From assembly GCF_020424085.1 (NCBI RefSeq), contig NZ_CP080203.1, positions 806,001 through 870,000 of the forward strand: a stretch of DNA of 64,000 bases, read 5' to 3'. The position numbers and the translations under genes are program-made. The notes under the pieces were generated by a model, which was given only the letters and a program-made list of their open reading frames with translations, ran no database searches and had not been told where the DNA came from. Below are positions 1 to 8,182 of the stretch, one piece after another; position 1 is the stretch's first letter, and the number at the start of each line of letters is the position of its first letter. This stretch comes from Mycetocola spongiae (lineage in GTDB: Bacteria > Actinomycetota > Actinomycetes > Actinomycetales > Microbacteriaceae).

Positions 1-686
1 AAGCCCAGGAGCCTGCCCACCAGGGCGGAGTCGATGGGCAGATCGGTGCCGGTGAAGGCAGCGGAACCAAGCGGGGAGACGTTCAGCTCGTCATAGACGC
101 TGAGCATCTCATCGGCCTGGCTCAGCAGCGCCTCGGCAAAGCCCGAGAGTACGTGGCCGATCGTGGTGGGCTGCGCGGGCCGGCGGTGGGTGAACCCGAT
201 AATCAGGCTCTCGGTATGCGCCTCGGCGAGCTCGGCGGCATCGCGGGCCGCCTGGACTACCAGGTCGGCCTGGTCCAGGAGCTGTCGGCGCAGGACCATG
301 CGGAAGGCCCCGGCGTCGAGGTCATTGCGGCTGCGGGCGAGCTGCACATCCAATTCGGCGGTGCCGATCCCGCAGGCGGCGGCGAGCTGCTGCTCGAGGA
401 AATAATAGGGGTCCTCCACGGAGCCGTCAAAAACATAGTCCTGATGGCCCTCGGCATGACGCGTCCAGAGGGTGAGCAGGCCGGAGATGAGGCGGGTCGC
501 GCGGTCCCGGGAGAGAATCCCGGTCTCGCACAGCATATAAACATGCGCGATGCTGGCCTCCACAAACGGAGGGTAGATCACCGGGGCGGCCTCGAGGAAG
601 GCATCACGCAGGTGGTTATCCCAGTAGATCGAGAGTTCGGGGTTATCCACGAGCGGGACGCGCGGAGTGAGGGGGGATGTGGTCAT
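1..686 (-). CDS. Argininosuccinate lyase/fumarase-superfamily lyase, 3' end beyond window
   Basis: The open frame runs from ATG at 686 off the left edge, so about 228 N-terminal residues are visible. It resembles argininosuccinate lyase: QLARSRNDLDAGAFR matches the family SRND signature, GFTHRRPAQPTTIGH matches the conserved TH...AQP..GH segment with its catalytic-region histidine, and SPLGSAAFTGTDLPID matches the CPLG.GAL.GT.FPID segment. The usual ED(I/V)H motif is replaced by EDPYYFLE, so the substrate may differ from argininosuccinate. The catalytic serine loop lies beyond the window. The gene starts 41 bp after a fused ABC permease and is the last visible member of that operon. Inference: it cleaves an imported N-succinyl or aminopolycarboxylate compound, as EDDS lyase of this superfamily does. 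True ArgH is the main alternative. Confidence 0.75.
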   Translation of the reverse strand, partial: MTTSPLTPRVPLVDNPELSIYWDNHLRDAFLEAAPVIYPPFVEASIAHVYMLCETGILSRDRATRLISGLLTLWTRHAEGHQDYVFDGSVEDPYYFLEQQLAAACGIGTAELDVQLARSRNDLDAGAFRMVLRRQLLDQADLVVQAARDAAELAEAHTESLIIGFTHRRPAQPTTIGHVLSGFAEALLSQADEMLSVYDELNVSPLGSAAFTGTDLPIDSALVGRLLG

Positions 687-727
687 TTTTATCACCGGAT
701 TCGGATAGCGGAAAGGATGGGGCGGCG

Positions 728-2530
728 CTATTGCGCCGCGTTCGCGGGGGCGGCGGTGCCGGCGCCGGCCAGCGGGGCCGAGACGGGCACCACGGGCGCG
801 GAGACCGCGGGGGTCCCGTCGATCGTGGTGCGGCGCGGGCGGCGGCGTAGGCCGCGCGGCTTTTCGAGACGCTGGGAGACGATCAGCACGATCAGGATCG
901 CGATCATCTGCAGCGTGCCATAGGCCGCCGCCGTTCCAAACTGATTGGAATAGATGCGGTTATAGATCTCCACGGAGAGCGGGGCAAACCGGGCTGGATA
1001 GACCACCACGGAGGCCACGTATTCCCCAAATCCCTGGATGAAGGCCATCAGGGCTCCGGCGAGGATTCCGCGATACATCAGCGGCACGGTCACGGTGCGC
1101 AGGGCGCGCCACGGGCCGGCGCCGAGGCTGCGGGCGGCCTCCTCCACCGAGGGATCGATCTGCGCCAGTGCGGCGTTCGCGGAGCGGAATACCAGCGGCA
1201 GGAAGCGCACAAAATACGCCACGGGCAGGATCCAGAGCGACCCGATCAGCACCTGGCCGAGGTTAAACGGGCTGGGGCTGGCAAAGGCCGTCACGAGGTT
1301 CACACCGATCACCGTGCCGGGCAGCGCCCAGGGAATCATCACCATCACGTCAAGCACGGCCTTGCCCGGGCCCTTCCAGCGCGTGACCACCCAGGACGCG
1401 ATCACGCCGACCAGCACACAGCCGATCATCGCAAGAAACGCCATCTGCGTGCTCACCAGGATCGGGCGCAGCGTGGCCGGATCGGTGAAGATCCGGGCAA
1501 AATTATCCCAGGTATATTCGGGCGGCAGGATCTGGATGGTCCAGGAGCCGTCCACCGTGAAGGCCAGGAGCGCGATGGTCGCGGCGGGTGCCATCAGAAT
1601 AATCACGAGGATCAGGGAGCCCACGCCGGCCGAGAGGCGCGGCAGGAAGCCGTGAATCACGCGGATCGCCTGCGGGGTGCCCTTGGAGGCCCCGCGGTGC
1701 AGGCGGCGTCCCTCATACCAGCGCATGCCCAGCAGGAACAGGATCGAGACCAGCGAGAGCACCACTGACTGGGAGGCCGCGAGCGGATAATCGCCGCTGG
1801 TGCGCGAGGAGACGATCTGCATCGTCAGCGTCTGGACGTTATAAAACTGTGGCGCGGTAAACGAGGCCATCGAAACCATAAAGGTCAGCAGCGCGCCGGA
1901 GACCAGCGCGGGGGTGAGCATCGGCAGCAGGACCGTGCGCCACAGCCGGAAGCGGCTCGCGCCGAGGTTCAGCGCGGCCTCCTCCATCGAGGCGTCCGAG
2001 CCCGCGAGGCCCGAGGAGACGGCGAGATAAAAATACGGGTACATGGTCATCGTATGCACGAGGATCACACCCATCACGCCGTTGGCCGAGATCGAGGCGG
2101 CGTCCATCCCAAAATACTGCGAGAGGAAGCGCGGCAGGATTCCGCTCTCCGAGTAGAGGAAGTAGAAGGATACGGCGCCGATCAGCGGCGGCAGGGCCAT
2201 CGGGAGCATCGCGAAGATGCGTAGGGCGTTACGGCCCGGGAAATCAAAGCGGGTCAGCAGCACGGCCAGGGCCGTTCCGATGATTCCCGTGGTGAGCACG
2301 GAGACCACCGAGATCCCCACCGAGAGGCCCAGCGCCCGGCTGGAGCTACCGCTCAAAAAGCCGGAGTAGGCGGCCCCGCCGTTTTCGAGGCTGGTGGTGG
2401 CGGTGGCGATCATCGGGATGACGATATATACCAGCAGCACCAGGACCAGCGGAACGGCGAGCCAGTAGATAAAACGATCGGAGGAGGTGATATCGGAGCG
2501 CTTACGGAAGCGACTCAGACCCACCGTCAC
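728..2530 (-). CDS. ABC transporter permease, two fused permease domains (ferric/polyamine/AEP type)
   Basis: A 600-residue integral membrane protein with two binding-protein-dependent permease domains in one chain. Each domain carries the cytoplasmic EAA loop that docks the ATPase: EEAALNLGASRFRLWR near residues 183-198 and EEAARSLGAGPWRALR near 463-478. A hydrophilic linker lies near residues 270-300. Fused permeases of this length are typical of FbpB-like ferric and 2-aminoethylphosphonate transporters, where other systems use two proteins. The C-terminal 40 residues are proline/alanine-rich. Its start overlaps the ATPase stop by 4 bp (ATGA), indicating translational coupling. Substrate unknown. 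Confidence 0.9.
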   Translation of the reverse strand: MTVGLSRFRKRSDITSSDRFIYWLAVPLVLVLLVYIVIPMIATATTSLENGGAAYSGFLSGSSSRALGLSVGISVVSVLTTGIIGTALAVLLTRFDFPGRNALRIFAMLPMALPPLIGAVSFYFLYSESGILPRFLSQYFGMDAASISANGVMGVILVHTMTMYPYFYLAVSSGLAGSDASMEEAALNLGASRFRLWRTVLLPMLTPALVSGALLTFMVSMASFTAPQFYNVQTLTMQIVSSRTSGDYPLAASQSVVLSLVSILFLLGMRWYEGRRLHRGASKGTPQAIRVIHGFLPRLSAGVGSLILVIILMAPAATIALLAFTVDGSWTIQILPPEYTWDNFARIFTDPATLRPILVSTQMAFLAMIGCVLVGVIASWVVTRWKGPGKAVLDVMVMIPWALPGTVIGVNLVTAFASPSPFNLGQVLIGSLWILPVAYFVRFLPLVFRSANAALAQIDPSVEEAARSLGAGPWRALRTVTVPLMYRGILAGALMAFIQGFGEYVASVVVYPARFAPLSVEIYNRIYSNQFGTAAAYGTLQMIAILIVLIVSQRLEKPRGLRRRPRRTTIDGTPAVSAPVVPVSAPLAGAGTAAPANAAQ

Positions 2531-3612
2531 GGCTTCACCAGCCAGACGCGCTCGTGGGCGGGAACGATGGCAACCTCATCGCCGGGCTCGGCGCGCTCCA
2601 GCGCATCCGGCACGGAGACGATGAGCTTCTGGTCGTTCCAGGCGATCTCATAAATATTCACGGCCCCCGTGAACTCGGCCGTGAGCACGCGTCCGCGCAG
2701 CTCGTTCTCGGCCACGAGCGTGGGGTTCACGCGCAGGGCCACGGCCTCGGGGCGGATCGAAACGGCGGTCTCCTCCCCCACGGTTACCGCGGCGGAGGCG
2801 GTGCCCGTCACGCGCGGGGCCCGCAGCACGGCGCCGTCACCCAGGCGAACCACCACGGTATCGTCCTCGATGCCCAAAACCGTGCAGGGCAGCACATTGG
2901 AGCGGCCGATGAAGCGCGCCACAAAGCTGGTCGCGGGGCGGTGATATACCTCGCGCGGGCTCGCCACCTGGTGGAGGTGGCCGGCCTCAAGTACCGCGAC
3001 CCGGTCACTCATCGCCATGGCCTCGGCCTGATCGTGGGTGACATATAAACACGTGATTCCGGCGGCCTTCTGGGTCGCGCGAATCTCGGCGCGGGTCTCC
3101 TCGCGCAGCTTCGCGTCGAGGTTGGACAGCGGCTCGTCCAGGAGCAGCACCGAGGGGCTGATCACGAGGGCGCGGGCGAGTGCCACGCGCTGCTGCTGGC
3201 CGCCCGAGAGCATATCGATGCGGCGCTCGCCATAACCCTCGAGGCCCACCTGAACCAGGGCGCGGGCCACGCGCTCGCGCTTTTCGGCGGCGGCGACCTT
3301 GCGCACGCCGAGGCCATAGGCCACGTTGGCGTTTACGGTCATATGCGGAAAGAGTGCATAGTTTTGGAAGACCATGCCGGTATCGCGCTTATTCGGCGCG
3401 GCCGTGGTCACATCGCGGTCATCAAAGTGGATGCTTCCGCTGGAGGGTGCGATGAAGCCCGCGACCATGCGCAGCGTGGTGGACTTGCCACAGCCCGAGG
3501 GGCCCAGCAGGGTGAAAAATTCGCCGTCCTCGATATCGAGGCTCAGATTGGCCACCGAGGGCGAGGCACTGCCGTACTGCTTTGTAATGTCGTCGAGGAG
3601 GACGCGCGTCAT
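2527..3612 (-). CDS. ABC transporter ATP-binding protein (FbpC/PotA type)
   Basis: A 361-residue cytoplasmic ATPase energising the neighbouring permease. Walker A GPSGCGKST is at residues 37-45, the Q-loop at VFQNYALFPH, the LSGGQQQR signature at 135-142, Walker B VLLLDEP at 155-161, and the H-loop at YVTHDQAEA. About 120 C-terminal residues form a TOBE-like domain, as in the CUT1/Fbp/Pot ATPases. The ATG at 3612 is chosen because alignable sequence (TRVLLDDITKQYG) begins there and CGGAG precedes it; an in-frame extension to 3777 runs through a GC-rich hairpin and looks non-coding. It sits between the binding protein and permease genes, overlapping the latter by 4 bp. Confidence 0.93.
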   Translation of the reverse strand: MTRVLLDDITKQYGSASPSVANLSLDIEDGEFFTLLGPSGCGKSTTLRMVAGFIAPSSGSIHFDDRDVTTAAPNKRDTGMVFQNYALFPHMTVNANVAYGLGVRKVAAAEKRERVARALVQVGLEGYGERRIDMLSGGQQQRVALARALVISPSVLLLDEPLSNLDAKLREETRAEIRATQKAAGITCLYVTHDQAEAMAMSDRVAVLEAGHLHQVASPREVYHRPATSFVARFIGRSNVLPCTVLGIEDDTVVVRLGDGAVLRAPRVTGTASAAVTVGEETAVSIRPEAVALRVNPTLVAENELRGRVLTAEFTGAVNIYEIAWNDQKLIVSVPDALERAEPGDEVAIVPAHERVWLVKP

Positions 3613-3660
3613 GTTGGCTCCGAAGGGCTGGGGAAACAGAAATTGGGGAGGAAAAGGGGA

Positions 3661-3718
3661 CCGCCCGGCGGCAGGGCCCACGCTATGTGTGGGACGCGGG
3701 CCGTGCCGTCGGGCGGTG
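3661..3718 (-). other. Large imperfect hairpin between binding-protein and ATPase genes
   Basis: CCGCCCGGCGGCAGGGCCC on one side pairs with GGGCCGTGCCGTCGGGCGG on the other, with one or two mismatches. There is no following U-run. Such intra-operon stem-loops just after a binding-protein gene commonly stabilise the upstream mRNA or attenuate readthrough, so that binding protein exceeds membrane subunits. That role is inferred. Confidence 0.6.
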
Positions 3719-3734
3719 GAAGAGCGGGCTGGGG

Positions 3735-4802
3735 TTAGCCCTGGTCCTTGATATTGGCCGCCCAGTAGGCGATCCACTCGGTCTCGTTCTCGGCGACGCG
3801 CTTCCAGTCCACGTCCATTTCCTTCAGCTTGAGCGGTGCGAGCCAGGCGGGCTCCTCGCTCAGCGTGATGGTGGGGATCTGGAAGTAGGTCTCGGCGAGC
3901 TTGGCCTGGTTCTTCTCGCTCAGCAGGAACTCGAGGAAGGCATCGGCACCCTCGGGCGAGGGGCCACCCTTGATCTTGGCCACGCCGTCCACGAGCATCG
4001 GGGCGCCCGAGGTGGGAACCACGGGGGTGAACGGGGACTTCTGGGTTTCAATCTGCAGCATGACATCCTGCAGGTTCCAGGCGGTCACGGCCGCCTCCTG
4101 GCGCGAGAGGCGCAGGTAGAGGTCGGTGGGGTTGGCGGCGTAGACCTTGGTATTGGCGTCGAGCTTGCGCAGCCAGTCGAAGCCGGGGGCCGGGTCGGTG
4201 CCGGTTCCCATCTCGCGGTCGATCATGGCGGAGTAGATCGAGCGCATGGTGCCCGAGGCCTGGACATCGCGGATCACGAGCTTATCCTTCATTTCCGGGG
4301 CGATCAGATCGTCCCAGTCCTTGGGGGCGGAGGCCTCGTCCAGCATGTCGTGGTTATAAACGATCACCTCGGCGAGCTTCATTTCGCCAACCCAGAGACC
4401 ATCGGGATCGCGCTGCTCGGCGGGAACCGCCTCGATCACGGCCTCGGGTGCCTTGGCCAGCAGATCGGCGGCGGCCGCCTGCTGCATCTGACCGCTCGTG
4501 GCTCCCCACCAGATATCACCCTGGGGGTTGGACTTTTCGGCCTTGATCCGCTCGAGTGCTTCCTGGGCGCCGAGGGTCAGGACCTCCACCTTGCCGGTGT
4601 AGTCGGGGTTGGCCGCGATGAAATCGGCTACGACGGCATCGGCCAGGCCCTTATCGCGGGCGGTATAAATGGTGATCGGGGTAACATCGCCGCCGGAGCT
4701 GCTCTCGGAGCTGGGCTTGGCATCGAGTCCACAGGCGGATAGCGACAGCACGAGGGCTGCCGCGCCGGCGAGAACGGCGAGGTGTTTACGTTGAGGCTTC
4801 AT
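3735..4802 (-). CDS. Extracellular substrate-binding lipoprotein (ferric/polyamine/AEP type)
   Basis: A 355-residue lipoprotein that would capture the substrate outside the membrane. The N-terminus has basic residues, a hydrophobic stretch and a lipobox LSAC with the lipidated cysteine at residue 24. The mature part begins with ITIYTARDKGLADAVVADF, typical of the family-1 ferric-binding fold, and includes DIWWGATSGQMQQA and WDDLIAPEMKDKLVI. ATG at 4802 is preceded by TAGGAGATGCA, a good ribosome site. The gene lies 71 bp downstream of a ROK regulator on the same strand and upstream of the ATPase and permease. Ferric ion, 2-aminoethylphosphonate, spermidine-like or chelate substrates are all possible. 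Confidence 0.9.
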   Translation of the reverse strand: MKPQRKHLAVLAGAAALVLSLSACGLDAKPSSESSSGGDVTPITIYTARDKGLADAVVADFIAANPDYTGKVEVLTLGAQEALERIKAEKSNPQGDIWWGATSGQMQQAAAADLLAKAPEAVIEAVPAEQRDPDGLWVGEMKLAEVIVYNHDMLDEASAPKDWDDLIAPEMKDKLVIRDVQASGTMRSIYSAMIDREMGTGTDPAPGFDWLRKLDANTKVYAANPTDLYLRLSRQEAAVTAWNLQDVMLQIETQKSPFTPVVPTSGAPMLVDGVAKIKGGPSPEGADAFLEFLLSEKNQAKLAETYFQIPTITLSEEPAWLAPLKLKEMDVDWKRVAENETEWIAYWAANIKDQG

Positions 4803-4873
4803 TGCATCTCCTAGTGGGGGTGGGGGTGATACTGCGTCGGGCCCGCGCTGCTGCGCCGCGGTGGGATGCCCGG

Positions 4874-6028
4874 TTATTCGGCCAGCGCGGAAAAAAGCAC
4901 GACGGGATCCGCGAGCACGGTGGCGATGGCCCCGTGCAGGATCGAGGCGTTTCCGAGCGAGGCGAAACTTACCTGGGTGGGCGAGGGGGCTCCCGCGTCC
5001 ACGCGGCGACGCAGGGTGGCCCGGGCGGCATCGCCCAGGTCCCCCGCCTCGCCGGAAAAAATGACACTGCCGGGGTTAACCACGCAGATGCAGACCACGG
5101 CGGCGAAGGCCCACGCGCGCACCGCGTCGTCCAGGAGCGCCGCCGAGGCGGCGTCCTCGCGGGCACAGAGATCGGCGATCACACGCTCGGGGTCAAGCTT
5201 GATCCCTGCCCGCGCGGCGTTTTCGAGGAGGCCGGGGGTGCTCCAGCGTTTTTCAAACTCCCCGCGGTCGCCGTGCTCGGCGCCGTCCAGGTCCTCGGGC
5301 AGGAATCCGATTTCTCCGGCCGAGCGGGTGGCTCCGGCCAAGACCCGGCCGCCGATGATGATCGTGGCTCCCAGGCCCTCGCCGATATGCACCAGGACCA
5401 GATCGTCCTGGCCGATTCCGGCGCCGGCGATGCGCTCCCCGTGGGCGATCAGGTTAACGTCGTTTTCCACGGTGGTATGGATACCCACGCGCTCCTCGAT
5501 CGCCGCGGCCAGCCGCACCCCGGGTGCCCGGGCGAAGGCGGGTGCGAGGCTCAGCGAGCCATCCGCGGCCACCACGCCGGATACCGAGACCACAATATGG
5601 GTGGGCGGGATCGCCGCGCCGGCGAGCAGCTCGGAGAGGCACTCGATGGTGCTCTCCACGGGCAGGGCGGCGTTAAACGGCCGCTCGACGCGGGCCACCT
5701 CGGCGGCGGTCAGGTCGATCAGGGCGGCCCAGACGGTTTCCCCGCGCAGGCCCACCACGGCCACGGTCAGCGCGGCGCGGTCCAGTTCAATCAGGGTGCT
5801 GCGGCGGCCGCCGGTGGATTCGGTCTGGCCCGCCTCGCGCACATAGCCGGCTTCGATGAGCTCCTGCACGATGCCGGTCACGGCCGACTGGCTATAACCG
5901 GTGTGGCGGGCAAGATCGGTGCGCGAGAGCGGGCTCTCGGCCAGCAGCGTGGAGCACACGGCCTCCACCCGAATGCGGCGCAGGGCCTCGCGTCCGGTGG
6001 GTGCGGTGGTGGGTGACGTCGTCGACAT
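4874..6028 (-). CDS. ROK-family transcriptional regulator
   Basis: A 384-residue protein with an N-terminal winged helix (about residues 20-75; LSRTDLARHTGYSQSAVTGI is the recognition region) and a ROK sugar-kinase-like domain, including ENDVNLIAHGER and EGLGATIIIGGRVLAGATRSAGEIG. The CxCGxxGC zinc cluster of true ROK kinases is absent. ATG at 6028 is chosen over an upstream extension because a strong promoter (TTGACA, 18 nt, CATAAT) places the transcription start on or next to that ATG, implying a leaderless mRNA. A palindrome inside the promoter suggests autorepression. The gene heads the transporter operon, so it probably regulates transport in response to a small carbohydrate-like or other ligand. 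Confidence 0.9.
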   Translation of the reverse strand: MSTTSPTTAPTGREALRRIRVEAVCSTLLAESPLSRTDLARHTGYSQSAVTGIVQELIEAGYVREAGQTESTGGRRSTLIELDRAALTVAVVGLRGETVWAALIDLTAAEVARVERPFNAALPVESTIECLSELLAGAAIPPTHIVVSVSGVVAADGSLSLAPAFARAPGVRLAAAIEERVGIHTTVENDVNLIAHGERIAGAGIGQDDLVLVHIGEGLGATIIIGGRVLAGATRSAGEIGFLPEDLDGAEHGDRGEFEKRWSTPGLLENAARAGIKLDPERVIADLCAREDAASAALLDDAVRAWAFAAVVCICVVNPGSVIFSGEAGDLGDAARATLRRRVDAGAPSPTQVSFASLGNASILHGAIATVLADPVVLFSALAE

Positions 6029-6034
6029 ACTTAC

Positions 6035-6064
6035 ATTATGCAGTGAATAAAGTAAGACTGTCAA
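6035..6064 (-). promoter_or_regulatory. Strong promoter of the ROK/ABC operon, leaderless start
   Basis: On the minus strand, -35 TTGACA (6059-6064), an 18-nt spacer and -10 CATAAT (6035-6040) precede ATG 6026-6028 by 6 nt. The expected transcription start coincides with the start codon. Confidence 0.8.
6036..6050. promoter_or_regulatory. Putative ROK operator palindrome
   Basis: TTATTCACTGCATAA is palindromic as TTAT-N-CA-N-TG-N-ATAA and lies between the -35 and -10 boxes of the ROK gene, overlapping the -10. A bound repressor would block polymerase. Identity with the ROK binding site is inferred from position. Confidence 0.5.
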
Positions 6065-6276
6065 TGCGCACCTCGACGGCGGCGGGATCGCCGCCGTCCC
6101 CCGGGGCTGCCTGCCGCCCACGCAGGGGTCGCGGAAACGCGCGCGGATCGCGCGGAACTACCGGCGCGCAAAAATACCCGGCATCCCGGGGCGGCCTCCC
6201 GCACGGGGCGGCGGGCGCGCATACCCGGCATCCCGGGTGGGGCGGGCGACCGCCACTCCCCCGCGCGGCGCGGCGG

Positions 6277-6966
6277 CTAGCGGGTGATACGGTCGAGCGC
6301 GGCGCGCAACAGGGTGGTGCGCACCACGTCAAATTGCGAGGCAATCTCGGCGCTCTGCTCCGCGGCCTTGGCCCGGCTCGCGGCATCCTTGCGCGCGTTG
6401 AGCGGAATCAGGGCGCGCTCAATCAGGCTCATCTCGCGCTCCACCTGGGTATGAAAACCCCGCAGGTGTCGCGGCTCGATGCCCTGGGACTGCAGCCCCA
6501 CCAGCGCGGCGGCCATCGAGAGGGCGTCCTCGCCGAAGCTCTCACCCGGCGCGATTAATCCAGCACTCACGGCCTCGCTAAACAGGGTGCTGGAGGCGCC
6601 CGTCTCGGAGAGAATCTCCTCGCGGGTATAGCGGCGCACACCCGGCAGGATGGTGGCCCCGACGCCGGGAATCACCGGGGTGACCCCGGCATCAAGATCG
6701 GCCAGATAACCACGAATCACCTTCAGCGGCAGATAGTGGTCGCGCTGCAGCGAGAGAATCAACCGCAGCCGCTCCACATCGGCCGGCGAAAACTTCCGAT
6801 ACCCGGATTTGGTGCGCTCGGGCGTGACCAGGCCGCGCTCCTCGAGGAAACGCAATTTTGAATTGGACAGGTCGGGGAAATCTCCGGAGAGCCTGGCCAA
6901 GACCTGCCCGATCGAGAGCAGACTCGCGGCCGGGGAGGCCGCACCCTGCGCCGCGCGAGCCGACAC
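6277..6966 (-). CDS. ftsR: FtsR-like MerR-family transcriptional regulator
   Basis: A 229-residue regulator with an N-terminal MerR helix-turn-helix: LLSIGQVLARL, then LSNSKLRFLEERGLVTP and GYRKFSPADVERLRLIL within residues 16-75. The rest is a dimer and effector region of the FtsR/Rv1828 type. It sits directly after the FHA gene (3-bp gap), matching the conserved actinobacterial garA/odhI-ftsR order. In Corynebacterium the FtsR protein affects ftsZ expression; that role here is inferred from orthology and synteny. No separate promoter is evident, so cotranscription with the FHA gene is likely. Confidence 0.85.
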   Translation of the reverse strand: MSARAAQGAASPAASLLSIGQVLARLSGDFPDLSNSKLRFLEERGLVTPERTKSGYRKFSPADVERLRLILSLQRDHYLPLKVIRGYLADLDAGVTPVIPGVGATILPGVRRYTREEILSETGASSTLFSEAVSAGLIAPGESFGEDALSMAAALVGLQSQGIEPRHLRGFHTQVEREMSLIERALIPLNARKDAASRAKAAEQSAEIASQFDVVRTTLLRAALDRITR

Positions 6967-6969
6967 GGT

Positions 6970-7479
6970 TTAGGCGTCGCCCGGAACGAACAGGTCGTGC
7001 CGCGACGGATAGAACGTGAGGCGGAACTTGCCCACCTGCACCTCGGCGCCGTCGTAGAGCTCCACGCTATCGATGCGCTCACCGGCATAATACGTGCCGT
7101 TGAGGGAGTTCAGATCGTGCAGCTCAAATCGCGTGCCCTGGCGGCGGAACTCGGCGTGGCGCCGGGAGACCGTGACATCGTCGAGAAAAACATTGGCATT
7201 GGGGTGGCGACCCACCGTGGCCAGATCGGCATCCAGGAGGAACCGAGCCCCGGCATTGGGGCCGCGACGCACGATCAGCAGTGCGGAGCCCGAGGGCAGC
7301 GCGTTGATTGCATCCTGCTCGGCGGCAGTGATTTCGCGGTCGATGGGCGAAACGGCCAACCCGAGATCCTGGCTATAGGCAGCGGTGGCGTCTACGGCGC
7401 GCTCACCGGCGGCCTGCTCACTCGCGGGCTGGCGCAAAAACGATCCCGTTTGCGGATTCTTGTCTTCATGAATGGACAC
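6970..7479 (-). CDS. FHA-domain protein, GarA/OdhI-like
   Basis: A 169-residue cytoplasmic protein. The C-terminal FHA domain (about residues 65-158) has the phosphothreonine-binding residues in order: GRHPN at 90-94, VSRRH at 104-108 and SLNGTY at 125-130. SALLIVRRGPNAGARFLLD closely follows the GarA/OdhI family. Those proteins inhibit 2-oxoglutarate dehydrogenase and are switched by phosphorylation of an N-terminal ETTS-type motif. Here the N-terminus contains only DATAAYSQDLG, with no ETTS or TxxET motif. The gene starts 10 bp after the upstream pgsA-like stop codon and 3 bp before ftsR. A role in carbon/nitrogen flux control is inferred. Confidence 0.85.
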   Translation of the reverse strand: MSIHEDKNPQTGSFLRQPASEQAAGERAVDATAAYSQDLGLAVSPIDREITAAEQDAINALPSGSALLIVRRGPNAGARFLLDADLATVGRHPNANVFLDDVTVSRRHAEFRRQGTRFELHDLNSLNGTYYAGERIDSVELYDGAEVQVGKFRLTFYPSRHDLFVPGDA

Positions 7480-7489
7480 CGTGGACCTC

Positions 7490-8128
7490 CTAGTTATTTA
7501 GCCTATCGGATTGGGGACCCTCGTGGGACCCCCCGACCTCGCTGTCGGACCGATTTTGGCGAGAGATTTTGACGGTGGCGATCAGATATAAAATCCCCGC
7601 CCACCAGTACAGGGCCGCGCCGATGAGCGCAATACCCAGGCCGATCATATGCAATACGCCCGGCGTCTTTTCCAGATATGCCGCGAGCATCAGCAGCGGG
7701 AAGCCGATAAACAGGCACGCGGTGGCCCATTTTCCCACCCAATTCACGGGCAGCGGCGGATGCTTGAGCCGGGCCAAAACGGCACCCAGTCCCACCAGCA
7801 TGACATCGCGGCCGAGGATGGCCACCACGAGCCACCACGGGATCATCTCGCGCCAGGCGAGCCCAAGCAGTGCCGCCAAAATATACAGGCGGTCGGCCGC
7901 GGGGTCCAGGAGCTTACCCAGCTTGGAGACCTGGTTGAGCTTTCGGGCCAGATAGCCGTCCAGGAAATCGGTGATCCCCGAGATGGCGAGGATCACCAGC
8001 GCCTCAAGGTCATGCCCCTCCACGAGCAGGACCAGGAATACCGGTACCAGCGCGAGCCGGAGGAAGCTCAGCAGATTGGGCAGGGTCAGGATGTGGTCGG
8101 AGACCTCGTCCTCTGCTTTATCTACCAT
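7490..8128 (-). CDS. pgsA: CDP-alcohol phosphatidyltransferase (PgsA-type)
   Basis: A 212-residue integral membrane enzyme. Residues 54-79 contain DFLDGYLARKLNQVSKLG followed by KLLDPAADR, giving the family signature DG..AR....G....D...D that binds metal and the CDP-diacylglycerol head group. Four to six hydrophobic segments follow. The family transfers a phosphatidyl group to an alcohol such as glycerol-3-phosphate. The position next to garA/ftsR resembles pgsA2 of mycobacteria, so the exact product (phosphatidylglycerophosphate or cardiolipin-type) is uncertain. ATG 8128 is preceded by a TAAACT -10 box 7 nt upstream, indicating leaderless expression of this three-gene operon. Confidence 0.85.
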   Translation of the reverse strand: MVDKAEDEVSDHILTLPNLLSFLRLALVPVFLVLLVEGHDLEALVILAISGITDFLDGYLARKLNQVSKLGKLLDPAADRLYILAALLGLAWREMIPWWLVVAILGRDVMLVGLGAVLARLKHPPLPVNWVGKWATACLFIGFPLLMLAAYLEKTPGVLHMIGLGIALIGAALYWWAGILYLIATVKISRQNRSDSEVGGSHEGPQSDRLNN

Positions 8129-8135
8129 GGCCCAT

Positions 8136-8163
8136 AGTTTAGCCGGGAAGGGGTGGGGCGCAA
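8136..8163 (-). promoter_or_regulatory. Leaderless promoter of pgsA-FHA-ftsR
   Basis: On the minus strand, TTGCGC (8158-8163), a 16-nt spacer and TAAACT (8136-8141) precede ATG 8126-8128 by 7 nt. Confidence 0.55.
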
Positions 8164-8182
8164 CGGAGCCTGGCCGCGAATA

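Noticed and set aside
3687-6016. Long plus-strand open frames opposite the binding protein and ROK genes
   Set aside because: They are antisense GC-rich shadows with His/Gly-rich composition; the minus-strand frames carry clear family motifs.
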